Shown here: one piece after another, positions 33,604 to 42,416 of the stretch
Layout: every line of letters starts with the position of its first letter
Position numbering within the stretch: the first letter of the stretch is position 1
NCBI GenBank assembly: GCA_017454485.1
Contig: JAFTCX010000056.1
Coordinates: forward strand, 82,316-146,315
Source of the DNA: Clostridia bacterium
GTDB lineage: Bacteria > Bacillota > Clostridia > Oscillospirales > Acutalibacteraceae
Direction: 5' to 3'
DNA length: 64,000 nt
Notes under the pieces: generated by a model
Told to the model about the DNA's origin: nothing
Seen by the model: the letters and a program-made list of their open reading frames with translations, nothing else
Database searches by the model: none
Made by a program: the position numbers and the translations under genes

Positions 33604-34246
33604 TCATCTTCTCCTGCTTGATTTTGTGGTCAATCACATGGCGCGAGGCAAGCTCGCTCATGATGTCGTCGATGGAAATGCCCGCTTCGGTCATGAGCAC
33701 GAGCACATGATAGGTCAGATCGGCGATCTCATAGATCGTCTCTTTTTTGTCCTCGGCCTTAGCGGCGATGATGACCTCGGTGCATTCCTCACCGACCTTT
33801 TTGAGAATTTTGTCAAGCCCTTTTTCAAACAGATAGGTCGTGTAGGAGCCTTCCTTCTTTTCGGTCTTGCGGCCTTCGATCAGCTTCATCAGCCCTTCCA
33901 GCGAAAACGCGTGGCGGCTTTCGCTTTGGAACACCTCGTCATTGAAGCAGGACGTCGTGCCCTTATGGCAAGCGGGACCGTCCGGCTCCACCATCACAAC
34001 GAGCGCGTCCTTGTCGCAGTCTGCCGTAATGGAGACAATGTGCTGGAAATGACCGCTCGTTTCACCCTTGAGCCACAGCTCCTGCCGCGAACGGCTCCAA
34101 AAGCAGGTCAGCTCCTTTTCCAGAGAAACGGCAAGGCTTTCACGGTTCATATAGGCGAGCGTGAGCACCTGCTTTGTTTTTGCGTCAACAACGATCGCGG
34201 GGATCAGACCTTTTTCGTCAAATTTCAGTTCGTCAATGTTCAGCAT
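33596..34246 (-). CDS. hisIE: HisIE: phosphoribosyl-AMP cyclohydrolase / phosphoribosyl-ATP pyrophosphatase
   Basis: 216 residues. Catalyses steps 2 and 3 of histidine synthesis. HisI part: [39 protein letters not shown] with the zinc-binding Cys of [21 protein letters not shown]. HisE part from about 120: [33 protein letters not shown]. The ATG at 34246 has AAGGA 8 nt upstream; an ATG at 34255 is an alternative. Last gene of the operon. Confidence 0.95.
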   Translation of the reverse strand: MLNIDELKFDEKGLIPAIVVDAKTKQVLTLAYMNRESLAVSLEKELTCFWSRSRQELWLKGETSGHFQHIVSITADCDKDALVVMVEPDGPACHKGTTSCFNDEVFQSESRHAFSLEGLMKLIEGRKTEKKEGSYTTYLFEKGLDKILKKVGEECTEVIIAAKAEDKKETIYEIADLTYHVLVLMTEAGISIDDIMSELASRHVIDHKIKQEKMTS

Positions 34247-34259
34247 CGTTTTCATCCTT

Positions 34260-35018
34260 TCAAATTCTTGCTGGAATGCCGTGGGCTTTCATTTCCCGTT
34301 TCAAATCCATGATCGAGACCTCGCCGAAATGGAAGATCGACGCGGCAAGTCCGGCGTCCACCTTCGGCAGTATCTGAAACAGTGTGATAAAATCTTCGAT
34401 CCTTCCCGCGCCGCCGGACGCGATCACGGGCACGGACACCACGTCGCACACCTTTTGCAGCATCTCCAGATCAAAGCCGCCCTTCACGCCGTCGGTGTCG
34501 ATGGAGTTGAGCACAATTTCACCCGCGCCGCGCTCAACGCCGGAGCGGATCCATTCAATCGCCTCCATGCCGGTGTTTTCGCGCCCGCCCTTGGCAAACA
34601 CGCGAAACACGCCGTCCACACGCTTCACGTCTGCGGAAAGCACGACGCACTGGCTGCCGTAAAGCTTTGCCGCTTCGTCGATCAGATTCGGGTTGCGGAT
34701 TGCGCCGGAATTGACGCTGACCTTGTCCGCGCCGCATTTAAGCACGCGGTCAAAATCCGAAAGCGTGTTGATGCCGCCGCCGACGGTGAGCGGAATGAAC
34801 ACCTTGCCTGCCGTTTCGGTGAGAATATCCGAAAACAGCTTTCGCCCCTCGGCAGAGGCTGTGATATCATAAAAAACAAGCTCGTCCGCGCCGTTTTTGC
34901 TGTAATAGGACGCGAGCTCCACCGGCGACGAAACGTCGGCCAGTCCCTCAAAATTCACACCCTTGACCACACGGCCGTTTCGCACGTCCAGACAGGGAAT
35001 GATGCGTTTTGTAATCAT
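34260..35018 (-). CDS. hisF: HisF: imidazole glycerol phosphate synthase cyclase subunit
   Basis: 252 residues, start [23 protein letters not shown] with catalytic Asp11. TIM barrel with [33 protein letters not shown] and VIASGGAG. Makes IGP and AICAR with ammonia from HisH. GAGGTGG precedes the ATG, which overlaps the hisA stop by 4 nt. Confidence 0.97.
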   Translation of the reverse strand: MITKRIIPCLDVRNGRVVKGVNFEGLADVSSPVELASYYSKNGADELVFYDITASAEGRKLFSDILTETAGKVFIPLTVGGGINTLSDFDRVLKCGADKVSVNSGAIRNPNLIDEAAKLYGSQCVVLSADVKRVDGVFRVFAKGGRENTGMEAIEWIRSGVERGAGEIVLNSIDTDGVKGGFDLEMLQKVCDVVSVPVIASGGAGRIEDFITLFQILPKVDAGLAASIFHFGEVSIMDLKREMKAHGIPARI

Positions 35019-35728
35019 GTTGCCACCTCGATCGCCGCTTTCAAGTCGATTGCGCCGGTATAGTACGCTTTGCCGATGATCGCGCCGTAAAGCTCCATTT
35101 CGCGCAGCTTTTTGACATCCTCCAACGTGGAAACGCCGCCCGACGCTTCGATTTGCAATTTGAATTTTTCCGAAAGCGCCCGGTAAAGCGCAAGGTTCGT
35201 TCCCTGCATCGCGCCGTCCTTGGAAATATCGGTCACAATCAGCGTTTTCACGCCGATGTCCTGCATCTTTTTGCAAAACGAATCCGCGTCATAGGCGCTT
35301 TTTTCCGTCCATCCCTTCACGGCAACAAAGCCGTCCTTGAGATCGACGCCGACAGCGATCTTTTCGCCGTAGGCAGCAACGCATTCTTTCAAAAACGCTT
35401 CATCCGTCACGGCCGCCGTGCCGAGAATCACGCGATCGATGCCGCTTTCCAAATAGGTTTTCACCGTTTCCATCGAACGCACGCCGCCGCCGATTTCGCA
35501 AAACAGACCGCTTTCACGTTTGATGCGTTTGACGATCTCAAGGTTCGGCGTTGTGCCGTTTTTTGCGCCCTCAAGGTCTACAATGTGGATATGCGTCGCG
35601 CCGCACGCTTTGAAATCGAGCGCGATCTCCCACGGACGGGTGCTGTAAACGGTCATTTGCGCATAGTCGCCCTTGAACAGGCGCACCGCCTTGCCCTCAT
35701 AGAGGTCGATTGCCGGAAACAGGATCAT
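35015..35728 (-). CDS. hisA: HisA: ProFAR isomerase
   Basis: 237 residues. MILFPAIDLYEGKAVRLFKGDY with catalytic Asp8, the CEIGGGVRSMETV phosphate loop and LIVTDISKDGAMQGTN with the second catalytic Asp. GGAGGTGG lies just upstream of the ATG; the frame is open further upstream inside hisH but has no ribosome site there. Confidence 0.97.
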   Translation of the reverse strand: MILFPAIDLYEGKAVRLFKGDYAQMTVYSTRPWEIALDFKACGATHIHIVDLEGAKNGTTPNLEIVKRIKRESGLFCEIGGGVRSMETVKTYLESGIDRVILGTAAVTDEAFLKECVAAYGEKIAVGVDLKDGFVAVKGWTEKSAYDADSFCKKMQDIGVKTLIVTDISKDGAMQGTNLALYRALSEKFKLQIEASGGVSTLEDVKKLREMELYGAIIGKAYYTGAIDLKAAIEVAT

Positions 35729-36342
35729 GCGCCCACCTCCTGACAAAACGCGCGTAAAATCGCAAGCCCCACGTCGCCGCTTTTTTCGGGATGGAACTGA
35801 CAGCCGTAAACATTCCCTTTTTGCACAGCGGCGGTCAGCGGCGCGCCGTAATCGCACGTTGCAATCACCGCGTCGAAGCAGTCGGCGGCGTAATAGGAAT
35901 GCACGAAGTAAACGTAATCGCCGTTTTTGATGTTGCGAAACAGGTCGCTTTCGCGCTTGAAGTCGAGCGCGTTCCAGCCGATTTGCGGAATTTTCAGCGA
36001 CTTTGGAATCACATCGGCAATCGGGCGCACACCGCCTTGAATCAGACCGAGGCCCTCATATTCGCCGAATTCATAGCTTTTTTCAAAGAGCATCTGCATT
36101 CCGAGACAGATGCCGAGCAGCGGCTTGCCGTTCTTTGCAACGTCTTTGAGCACTGTGTCAAGCCCGCTGTCGCGCAGCTTTTGCGCGGCGTCACGAAATG
36201 CGCCCACGCCGGGTAAAATGACACGGTCCGCGCTGCGAATGACGTCTGCGTCGCCTGTCACGACCACATCGGCGCCGATGGCGTTCAGCGAACAGCGCAG
36301 CGAAAACAGGTTGCCCACGCCGTAATCAACGATTGCGAGCAT
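35725..36342 (-). CDS. hisH: HisH: glutaminase subunit of IGP synthase
   Basis: 205 residues. Class I glutamine amidotransferase with nucleophile Cys in LLGICLGMQMLFE, oxyanion PGVGAFRDA and catalytic His/Glu in YGCQFHPEKSG. Supplies ammonia to HisF. The ATG at 36342 overlaps the hisB stop in TGATG; a TTG one codon earlier is possible. Confidence 0.97.
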   Translation of the reverse strand: MLAIVDYGVGNLFSLRCSLNAIGADVVVTGDADVIRSADRVILPGVGAFRDAAQKLRDSGLDTVLKDVAKNGKPLLGICLGMQMLFEKSYEFGEYEGLGLIQGGVRPIADVIPKSLKIPQIGWNALDFKRESDLFRNIKNGDYVYFVHSYYAADCFDAVIATCDYGAPLTAAVQKGNVYGCQFHPEKSGDVGLAILRAFCQEVGA

Positions 36343-36929
36343 CAAAGCACCCCTTTCGTAGACGGGATCTCATCGGCAAAGTCTGCGTCATTTTTTACCG
36401 CCGCCTTCATTGCGCGGCCGAAGGCCTTGAACGCGCCCTCAATGATGTGGTGCGTGTTGGAACCTGCGATCTGGCGCAGATGCAGCGAGCAAGGGCAGTT
36501 GCGCACAAAGCCGAGGAAGAATTCCTCCACAAGCTCGGTGTCAAACGACCCCACCTTTGCGCGCGGCAGTGTCAGATCATAGCCCAGACACGCGCGGCCG
36601 GAAAGATCGACCGCCGCGAGGATCAGCGCTTCGTCCATCGGCAGCAGCATACTGCCATAGCGCACAATGCCTTTTTTATTGCCGAGCGCTTGGGTAAACG
36701 CCTGTCCAAGCGCAATGCCGATATCTTCCGTGCTGTGGTGATCGTCCACTTCGGTGTCGCCCTTACAGACCAGCGTCAGATCAAACCGTCCGTGGCGCGC
36801 AAAGAGCGTGAGCATATGATCGAGAAAACCGACGCCGCTTTGAATGCTGCTTTCTCCCCTGCCGTCGAGGTTGAGCGACAGGGTAATATCGGTTTCCGCT
36901 GTGGTACGTTGAATCGCAGCCGTTCTCAT
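36342..36929 (-). CDS. hisB: HisB: imidazoleglycerol-phosphate dehydratase
   Basis: 195 residues, monofunctional form. Metal motifs HxxxH: GFLDHMLTLFARHGRF, DDHHSTEDIGIALGQAF, and the second half EEFFLGFVRNC and GSNTHHIIEGAFKAFGRAM. Makes imidazole-acetol phosphate. GGAGG precedes the ATG, overlapping hisC by 4 nt. Confidence 0.98.
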   Translation of the reverse strand: MRTAAIQRTTAETDITLSLNLDGRGESSIQSGVGFLDHMLTLFARHGRFDLTLVCKGDTEVDDHHSTEDIGIALGQAFTQALGNKKGIVRYGSMLLPMDEALILAAVDLSGRACLGYDLTLPRAKVGSFDTELVEEFFLGFVRNCPCSLHLRQIAGSNTHHIIEGAFKAFGRAMKAAVKNDADFADEIPSTKGVL

Positions 36930-37990
36930 GATTGTTCCTCCAAAATCTCCCGCACATTCTGCAGCAGAATGTCCATCTGTGCTTTTGTGCCGATGGTAAT
37001 GCGGTTATAGTCTTTCAGCCGCGGCGTTTCAAAATGGCGCACCAGCACGCCGCGCGCTTTCAGTTGTTGATAAAGCGAAAGTCCGCTGATTTGCCCGCTT
37101 TTTGCGAACACGAAGTTCGCCTTTGATTCCAGCACGGAAAAGCCCAGCGCGGTCAGCGCGTTCGATGTATAAGCGCGGTTTTCCCGAATCACGGCGCAGT
37201 TCGCTTTGGTTTGCGCCTCGTCCTGCAACGCCGCAAGCCCGGCCGCCTGGGTCATGCTGTTGACGTTATAGGGGTTCGTGGAATATTTGATCGTGTTCAG
37301 ATCCCGAATGAGCGCTCTGCTGCCCACGCCGAAGCCGAGTCTGCCGCCGGCGAGTGAGCGCGATTTGGAAAAGGTCTGCGTCACAAGCAGGTTGTCATAT
37401 TTACGGATCAGCTTCACCGCGCTCTCTGCGCCGAAATCCACATAAGCTTCATCGATCACGACCACGTTGTCAGGATTAGATGCAACGATTTTTTCGATTT
37501 CAGAAAGCGCAAGCGCTTTTCCCGTCGGCGCGTTGGGGTTGGCGATGAAAACCGTTTTGCCGAGGGAGAGATAATCCTCCACGCGAATACTATATTCGTC
37601 ATCGAGCGGAATTTCCGTATACGGCACGCCGTTCAGCGCGGCAAAGACTTTATAAAACCCGTAGGTGATATCGGCAAACGCCGCCGGATGGTCCTTATCG
37701 CAAAAGGCCATGAACGCGAAGTTGAGAATTTCGTCCGAGCCGTTGGTGAGCAAAACCTCGTCAGCTTCCACACCGAGCGTTTCGGCAAGCTTTTTTGAAA
37801 GCGCCGAACACGTCGGGTCGTTATAAAGCTGCAGCCCGGCCGCCGCTGCGGCAGCGCTTTTTGCAACGCGTTCACTCGGCGGAAACGGGGATTCGTTGGT
37901 GTTGAGCTTGACATACTGCGTATCCTTCGGCTGCTCCCCGGGGGTATACGGCGTCAGCGCCTGAAATTTGCTGCTGAAGAATCTGCTCAT
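36926..37990 (-). CDS. hisC: HisC: histidinol-phosphate aminotransferase
   Basis: 354 residues. PLP enzyme of fold type I: VKLNTNESPFPPS, VLLTNGSDEILNFAFMAF, FIANPNAPTGKALA, VVIDEAYVDFGAES and the PLP Lys in TQTFSKSRSLAGGRLGFGVG. GGAGG precedes the ATG; overlaps hisD by 4 nt. Confidence 0.97.
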   Translation of the reverse strand: MSRFFSSKFQALTPYTPGEQPKDTQYVKLNTNESPFPPSERVAKSAAAAAAGLQLYNDPTCSALSKKLAETLGVEADEVLLTNGSDEILNFAFMAFCDKDHPAAFADITYGFYKVFAALNGVPYTEIPLDDEYSIRVEDYLSLGKTVFIANPNAPTGKALALSEIEKIVASNPDNVVVIDEAYVDFGAESAVKLIRKYDNLLVTQTFSKSRSLAGGRLGFGVGSRALIRDLNTIKYSTNPYNVNSMTQAAGLAALQDEAQTKANCAVIRENRAYTSNALTALGFSVLESKANFVFAKSGQISGLSLYQQLKARGVLVRHFETPRLKDYNRITIGTKAQMDILLQNVREILEEQS

Positions 37991-39267
37991 ACGTCGTCCT
38001 CCGAACGCACCATGGCGCTCTTTGCGTGGCCGGTGAGCCCCTCCTTCGTTGCAAAAAACGCAACGTCTTCGGCAACAGCGGCAAGCGCATCCTTTGTGTA
38101 ATAGGTGTACTGCGTCTTTTTGACAAAATCATCCACCGAAAGCGGCGAAGAGAATTTCGCCGTGCCGCTGGTCGGCAGCGTATGGTTCGGGCCGGCAAAA
38201 TAATCGCCGAGCGCTTCGGGACAGTTGCGGCCCATGAAAACGGAACCGGCGTGACGGATGGAATCGAGCAGATCAAAGGGGTTGTCCACGCAGAGCTCCA
38301 GATGCTCGGGCGCGATCTCGTTGGCGATTTCAATTGCGTTCATCAAATCGTTTGCAACAATGATCTTACCGTTGTTGTCGATGGAGGCGCGTGCGATCTC
38401 GGCGCGCTCAAGCAACGGAATTTGTTTTTCAAGCTCACCCTGCACGGCCTTTGCAAAGTCCATGCTGTCGGTCACAAGCACCGCCGAAGCGAGCTTGTCG
38501 TGCTCCGCCTGCGAAAGCAGATCGGCCGCCGCGTGGCGCGGATTGGTTTTTCCGTCCGCGACGATGAGAATTTCACTCGGTCCGGCGATCATATCAATGG
38601 ACACCTGCCCGAACACCTGCTTTTTCGCTTCGGCAACAAAGGCGTTGCCGGGGCCGACGATCTTATCCACCTTCGGGATGCTCTCGGTGCCGAACGCAAG
38701 CGCGGCAATCGCTTGTGCACCGCCGACTTTGAAAATTTTGTCGATCCCCGCCACAGACGCGGCCGCCAAAATGGCCGGGTTGACCTTGCCGTCCTTTCCG
38801 GGCGGCGTCACCATCACAACCTCGCGCACACCGGCGATTTTTGCCGGAATGGCGTCCATGAGCACCGTGGACGGATAGGCCGCTGTGCCGCCGGGCACAT
38901 AAAGACCGGCTTTGTCCACGGGGATGATCTTTTGCCCGATCACGACGCCGGGCTCGGTGTTGATGATAAAGCTCGTGCGCACCTGCTTTTCATGAAATGC
39001 GCGGATGTTCGCCGCAGCACGGTGCAAAATATCGAGAAAGCGCGGTTCCACAAGCGAGAGCGCTTCGTCGATCTCCTCTTTTGAGACAACCAGCGTTTTG
39101 AGAACCGCCTTGTCAAATTTTTCAGTGAAGGCAAACAGCGCCGCGTCGCCGTCGCGTTTGACCGCCGACAGAATGTCGGACACGATGGCGCTGACATCCA
39201 TTTTCGGCTCCACGCGGGCAAAAACCTCGCTTGCGCTCACTTCGGCATAGTTTAAAATACGAATCAT
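37987..39267 (-). CDS. hisD: HisD: histidinol dehydrogenase
   Basis: 426 residues. Two-step oxidation of histidinol to histidine with NAD+ and zinc. YVPGGTAAYPSTVLMDAIPAKIAGV, VGGAQAIAALAFGTESIPKVDKIVGPGN, IDMIAGPSEILIVADGKTNPRHAAADLLSQAEHD and the C-terminal NHTLPTSGTAKFSSPLSVDDFVKK contain the usual catalytic and zinc residues. Overlaps hisG by 4 nt. Confidence 0.98.
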   Translation of the reverse strand: MIRILNYAEVSASEVFARVEPKMDVSAIVSDILSAVKRDGDAALFAFTEKFDKAVLKTLVVSKEEIDEALSLVEPRFLDILHRAAANIRAFHEKQVRTSFIINTEPGVVIGQKIIPVDKAGLYVPGGTAAYPSTVLMDAIPAKIAGVREVVMVTPPGKDGKVNPAILAAASVAGIDKIFKVGGAQAIAALAFGTESIPKVDKIVGPGNAFVAEAKKQVFGQVSIDMIAGPSEILIVADGKTNPRHAAADLLSQAEHDKLASAVLVTDSMDFAKAVQGELEKQIPLLERAEIARASIDNNGKIIVANDLMNAIEIANEIAPEHLELCVDNPFDLLDSIRHAGSVFMGRNCPEALGDYFAGPNHTLPTSGTAKFSSPLSVDDFVKKTQYTYYTKDALAAVAEDVAFFATKEGLTGHAKSAMVRSEDDV

Positions 39268-39902
39268 GCTTGTTCCTCCAACAGCGCCTGCATGCGCTTT
39301 GCAATGGTTTCGATCTGCCCGTTTTTGAATTTGAACGCGGCCTTGTTGGCGATCAGGCGCGCGCTGATGGGCACGATCGTTTCCATCGGCAGCAGATCGT
39401 TTTCCTTGAGCGTTGTGCCGGTTTCGACAATATCCACAATCACGTCGGAAAGGCCGAGAATCGGCGCGAGCTCAATGGAACCGTTCAGATGTATAATATC
39501 AATATCGCGGCCGAGCGCGGCATAATAGCTTTGCGCAATGTGCGAAAACTTTGTTGCAACGGTCAGCGTGCGGCGGCGGTCATCATGAAAGCCTTTTTTT
39601 GCCGCAACCGCCATACGGCATTTGCCCATGCGCAGATCGAGCAGCTCATACACGTCCGGCTCATATTCCAGCAGAATATCCTTGCCCACAACGCCGATAT
39701 CCGCGGCGCCGCGCTCCACATAGATGGAAACGTCGGAGGGCTTGACCCAGAAATAGCGCACGCCGCAGGCCTCGTTTTCAAAGATCAGCTTGCGGTTGTT
39801 TTCTTTGATAGACGGGCATTCAAACCCCGAACGCTCAAACAGCGCATAGGCTTTTTCGCCGAGTCTGCCCTTTGGCAGCGCAATGTTCAGCATGTTATCC
39901 AA
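39264..39902 (-). CDS. hisG: HisG: ATP phosphoribosyltransferase catalytic subunit, short form
   Basis: 212 residues from a TTG start, chosen because the GAGG motif is 9 nt from it but 15 nt from the next ATG (39893). LNIALPKGRLGEKAYALFERSG, DVSIYVERGAADIGVVGKDIL and the PRPP loop IVDIVETGTTLKENDL are typical. Short HisG lacks the regulatory domain and needs HisZ, which is encoded directly upstream with an 8-nt overlap. Confidence 0.96.
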   Translation of the reverse strand: MDNMLNIALPKGRLGEKAYALFERSGFECPSIKENNRKLIFENEACGVRYFWVKPSDVSIYVERGAADIGVVGKDILLEYEPDVYELLDLRMGKCRMAVAAKKGFHDDRRRTLTVATKFSHIAQSYYAALGRDIDIIHLNGSIELAPILGLSDVIVDIVETGTTLKENDLLPMETIVPISARLIANKAAFKFKNGQIETIAKRMQALLEEQA

Positions 39903-41007
39903 GGGGCTTCACCTCACCGTTTTCAAATTTCATCAACTGCGCATAGCGCAGCTTTTCCGGCTTTTTCCGCTGGGCACAAACGCTTTTTCCGCTTTTGCGC
40001 AATTCTTCCAGCGCCTTGGAAAGCGCCGCGAGTGATACGCCCTCGTCATAGAGCACAACGGCGTCCACATCAAAGCCGCTGTCGGAAAGAAGCAGGCGCT
40101 CCAGCTCGTCAAGATACAGCGCAAAGCCGATGGCGCCGAAATCGCGGTGCAGACGCTGCATCAGCCGGTCATACTGCCCGCCGGAAAGCACGCTGTTCGG
40201 CACACCCTCAACAAAGCCCTTAAAAACAAAGCCGTTATAGTAGTTCATATCGCTGACAACGGAAAAATCCAGCCGCAGCATCTCGTAAAGCTCCGTGCCG
40301 GCAAAGGCGTTCATCATCGTTTCAAGCTGCGTGAGCGCCGTGCAGTCGCTTTCGTCGGCAAACAGATCGCGCAGCTTTGCGATCACGTCCAGCGGATCGC
40401 CGTAGAGCTGCACCAGCGAACAGATGCGTTCGGCGCCGCGCTTTTCAATTCCGTTTTCGGCGCAGATGCGCTCGATCTCGTGGCAGTTCTTCTCGTCGAT
40501 ACATTTGACGATCTGTGCTTTGACCGCGTTCGGCAGCACAAAGTCGTCCAGCACGGCGGCAACGATGCCGAGGTGCGACACATCGAGCACAGCGGGTCTG
40601 CCGATGCATTTCAGACTCCGGCAGGCCAGAGAGAGCACTTCATAGATGCAGTAGTCGTCGATCTCGCCCATGCATTCCAGCCCGGACTGCAAAATCTCCT
40701 TGAACGTATGCGTGCCCTTGGAGATGCGGTAGACGTTCTCGTTATAATAGACCTTTTGCGTGGCGGCAAGCGCGTCGCCGCTGTTTTTGATGATGGAAAG
40801 CGTCACGTCGGGCTTGAGCGCCATCAGCTTTCCGTTGGTATCGGTAAACGTGATCACGGAATCGGAAATCAAAAAGTCCTTGTTGCGCACATAGAGGTCA
40901 TATTCCTCAAATTTGCTCATCTTATACTGTGCGTAGCCGCTTTGCTCATAAAGCGCACGCAGTTCGCCCTGCAGGGCTTCGAGCGTTTGATTTGCACTTG
41001 TGTTCAT
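39895..41007 (-). CDS. hisZ: HisZ: ATP phosphoribosyltransferase regulatory subunit
   Basis: 370 residues. Histidyl-tRNA synthetase-like but without tRNA-charging function. EEYDLYVRNKDFLISDSVITFTDTNGKLMALKPDVTLSIIKNS, LQSGLECMGEIDDYCIYEVLSLA and a divergent C-terminal end (GGQYDRLMQRLHRDFGAIGFALYLDEL) match HisZ. Forms an octamer with short HisG and confers feedback by histidine. The start overlaps the regulator gene by 4 nt. Confidence 0.95.
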   Translation of the reverse strand: MNTSANQTLEALQGELRALYEQSGYAQYKMSKFEEYDLYVRNKDFLISDSVITFTDTNGKLMALKPDVTLSIIKNSGDALAATQKVYYNENVYRISKGTHTFKEILQSGLECMGEIDDYCIYEVLSLACRSLKCIGRPAVLDVSHLGIVAAVLDDFVLPNAVKAQIVKCIDEKNCHEIERICAENGIEKRGAERICSLVQLYGDPLDVIAKLRDLFADESDCTALTQLETMMNAFAGTELYEMLRLDFSVVSDMNYYNGFVFKGFVEGVPNSVLSGGQYDRLMQRLHRDFGAIGFALYLDELERLLLSDSGFDVDAVVLYDEGVSLAALSKALEELRKSGKSVCAQRKKPEKLRYAQLMKFENGEVKPLG

Positions 41008-41306
41008 GCGCGGTCCCCTTTCTTTTCATACCAGCGGTCGAGCGCCTGCCGGTAGCCGCCGGAGCCGTAATTCAGGCATTTGCTCACGCGGCCGATCGTC
41101 GCCGTGCTGATCTGCACGTCCTTTGCGATCTGCTGATAGCTGCATTTTTGATCGAGCAAAAACGCGGCGTCCAAACGCTGCGCCATATCGGAAATTTCGC
41201 GGATGGTGCAAAGGTCGGCAAAAAAGCGCCGGCAGTCGTCCTCGGAATCCAGTTGCAAAATCACCTGATACAATCTCGAAATCGAATCTAAATTTTGTTC
41301 CGCCAT
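41004..41306 (-). CDS. TrpR-like (YerC/YecD family) repressor, probable HisR-type
   Basis: 100 residues. LYQVILQLDSEDDCRRFFADLCTIREISDMAQRLDAAFLLDQKCSYQQIAKDVQISTATIGRVSKCLNYGSGGYRQAL is the whole YerC/TrpR-like helix-turn-helix pattern, with the recognition helix near ISTATIGRVSKCL. It is the first gene of the his operon and overlaps hisZ by 4 nt. A palindrome in its own promoter is a likely binding site. Control by histidine is an inference from position and from the known HisR group. Confidence 0.9.
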   Translation of the reverse strand: MAEQNLDSISRLYQVILQLDSEDDCRRFFADLCTIREISDMAQRLDAAFLLDQKCSYQQIAKDVQISTATIGRVSKCLNYGSGGYRQALDRWYEKKGDRA

Positions 41307-41346
41307 AGTCAGCCTCCTTACGGATGGTTTCGGAAATCTTCATGTT

Positions 41347-41375
41347 ATATTATCACATTAGCGTGCTAAAGTCAA
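41347..41375 (-). promoter_or_regulatory. his operon promoter with palindromic operator
   Basis: TTGACT (41375-41370), 17-nt spacer, TAATAT (41352-41347). The spacer holds TTAGCACGCTAA (41369-41358, 5-bp arms TTAGC/GCTAA), directly next to the -35 box. A dimeric repressor bound here would block RNA polymerase. No T-box or leader peptide was seen between promoter and first gene. Confidence 0.75.
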
Positions 41376-41479
41376 ACCCGTGCGCAATTGTTCAAAAAAA
41401 GTTCACAATACCAAATAAATACCAAATAAGATAAAAAGAAGCCGCGCCTTTCAGCACAGCTCCCTTTGCAGCCATTGAT

Positions 41480-42283
41480 TCACTGTGTCACCTTGAGATC
41501 CAGCCGCAGCTTGTCCGAGATCATGGCGATGAACTCCGAATTCGTCGGCTTACCGCGTGAATTCTGAATCGTATAACCGAAATAGGACGCGAGCACATCC
41601 ACATCGCCGCGATCCCACGCGACCTCAATGGCGTGACGGATGGCGCGCTCCACACGAGAGGACGTGGTCTTGAACGTCTTTGCAACCGACGGATAGAGTA
41701 CTTTTGTGACCGCGTGCATCAGTTCCGGGTCCTCCACGGTGCGCATGATCGCTTCGCGGAGATATTGATAGCCCTTGATATGCGCCGGCACGCCGATCTC
41801 ACGCATGATTTTTGAGATCAGCCGCTCAATGGACTGCGTGCCCTGTGTGTCAACCGTCTGCAAAGACGCGATCGTATCATCCAATGTGCGAGATACCTTG
41901 GCGGACTTTCGAAACAGCAGCGATTCCATGCGTTCCGCGCATATTTTCGGATCGAACGGCTTGAGCAAAAAGTAGTCTGCGCCATTTTGCAGCATGGAAA
42001 GCTGCAGCTCCGGCTGATCGACCGCCGACATGACGACCACCTTCATCGGGTTTTCCTCACGAAAAGACGCAAGGCTTTGCAGCACGCCGAGCGCGTCGAT
42101 GTTGATCAGAAATGCATCCATCATCAGCAGCGCGGGCTGCTCCTTTTTGACACGCTCCAAAAGCAATTTTCCGTCGCGCGGCAGCAGCAGCACCTGAAAG
42201 CCCTTGTTCTTGAGCTGCGCCGCACACAGCGACGTGCCGTCCGTTCCTTCCACTGTAATCATGATTTTCGGATTCTTTTTCAT
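41480..42283 (-). CDS. spo0A: Sporulation transcription factor Spo0A with divergent receiver
   Basis: 267 residues. The C-terminal DNA-binding domain is strongly conserved ([68 protein letters not shown]). The receiver keeps the phospho-acceptor Asp56 (ALLMMDAF), Ser86 and Lys108 (LLKPFD), but the two metal-binding Asp of B. subtilis (DD in VADDN) are Val11-Glu12 here and the MPHLDG loop after Asp56 is changed. Master regulator of sporulation entry. It lies just downstream of spoIVB, the classical order. Confidence 0.95.
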   Translation of the reverse strand: MKKNPKIMITVEGTDGTSLCAAQLKNKGFQVLLLPRDGKLLLERVKKEQPALLMMDAFLINIDALGVLQSLASFREENPMKVVVMSAVDQPELQLSMLQNGADYFLLKPFDPKICAERMESLLFRKSAKVSRTLDDTIASLQTVDTQGTQSIERLISKIMREIGVPAHIKGYQYLREAIMRTVEDPELMHAVTKVLYPSVAKTFKTTSSRVERAIRHAIEVAWDRGDVDVLASYFGYTIQNSRGKPTNSEFIAMISDKLRLDLKVTQ

Positions 42284-42326
42284 GACAATGCCTCTCTTTC
42301 GTATTGTGTGTATTTTTCACATTTTG

Positions 42327-42355
42327 ATTCTATCGCAAAGGTGCATAATAGTCAA
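42327..42355 (-). promoter_or_regulatory. Promoter of spo0A
   Basis: TTGACT (42355-42350), 17-nt spacer, TAGAAT (42332-42327), a sigma-A type promoter in the spoIVB-spo0A gap. Confidence 0.7.
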
Positions 42356-42362
42356 GAGAAAA

Positions 42363-42370
42363 TTGTCGAA
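42363..42370. promoter_or_regulatory. Candidate 0A box upstream of the spo0A promoter
   Basis: TTGTCGAA on the + strand matches the Spo0A target core TGTCGAA exactly. It is 7 nt upstream of the spo0A -35 box, consistent with autoregulation. Confidence 0.6.
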
Positions 42371-42416
42371 TCCTCAAAATTTTTTTAAAAAATTTTTATT
42401 ATTCAGGCAAAAAAGG

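Noticed and set aside
41307-41480. T-box or histidine leader peptide ahead of the his operon
   Set aside because: The leader between promoter and first gene is about 40 nt, too short for a T-box, and shows no His-rich peptide.
42371-42416. AT-rich palindrome between spoIVB and spo0A as a terminator
   Set aside because: AAAATTTTTT/AAAAAATTTT symmetry has no GC stem, so it was not called as a terminator.
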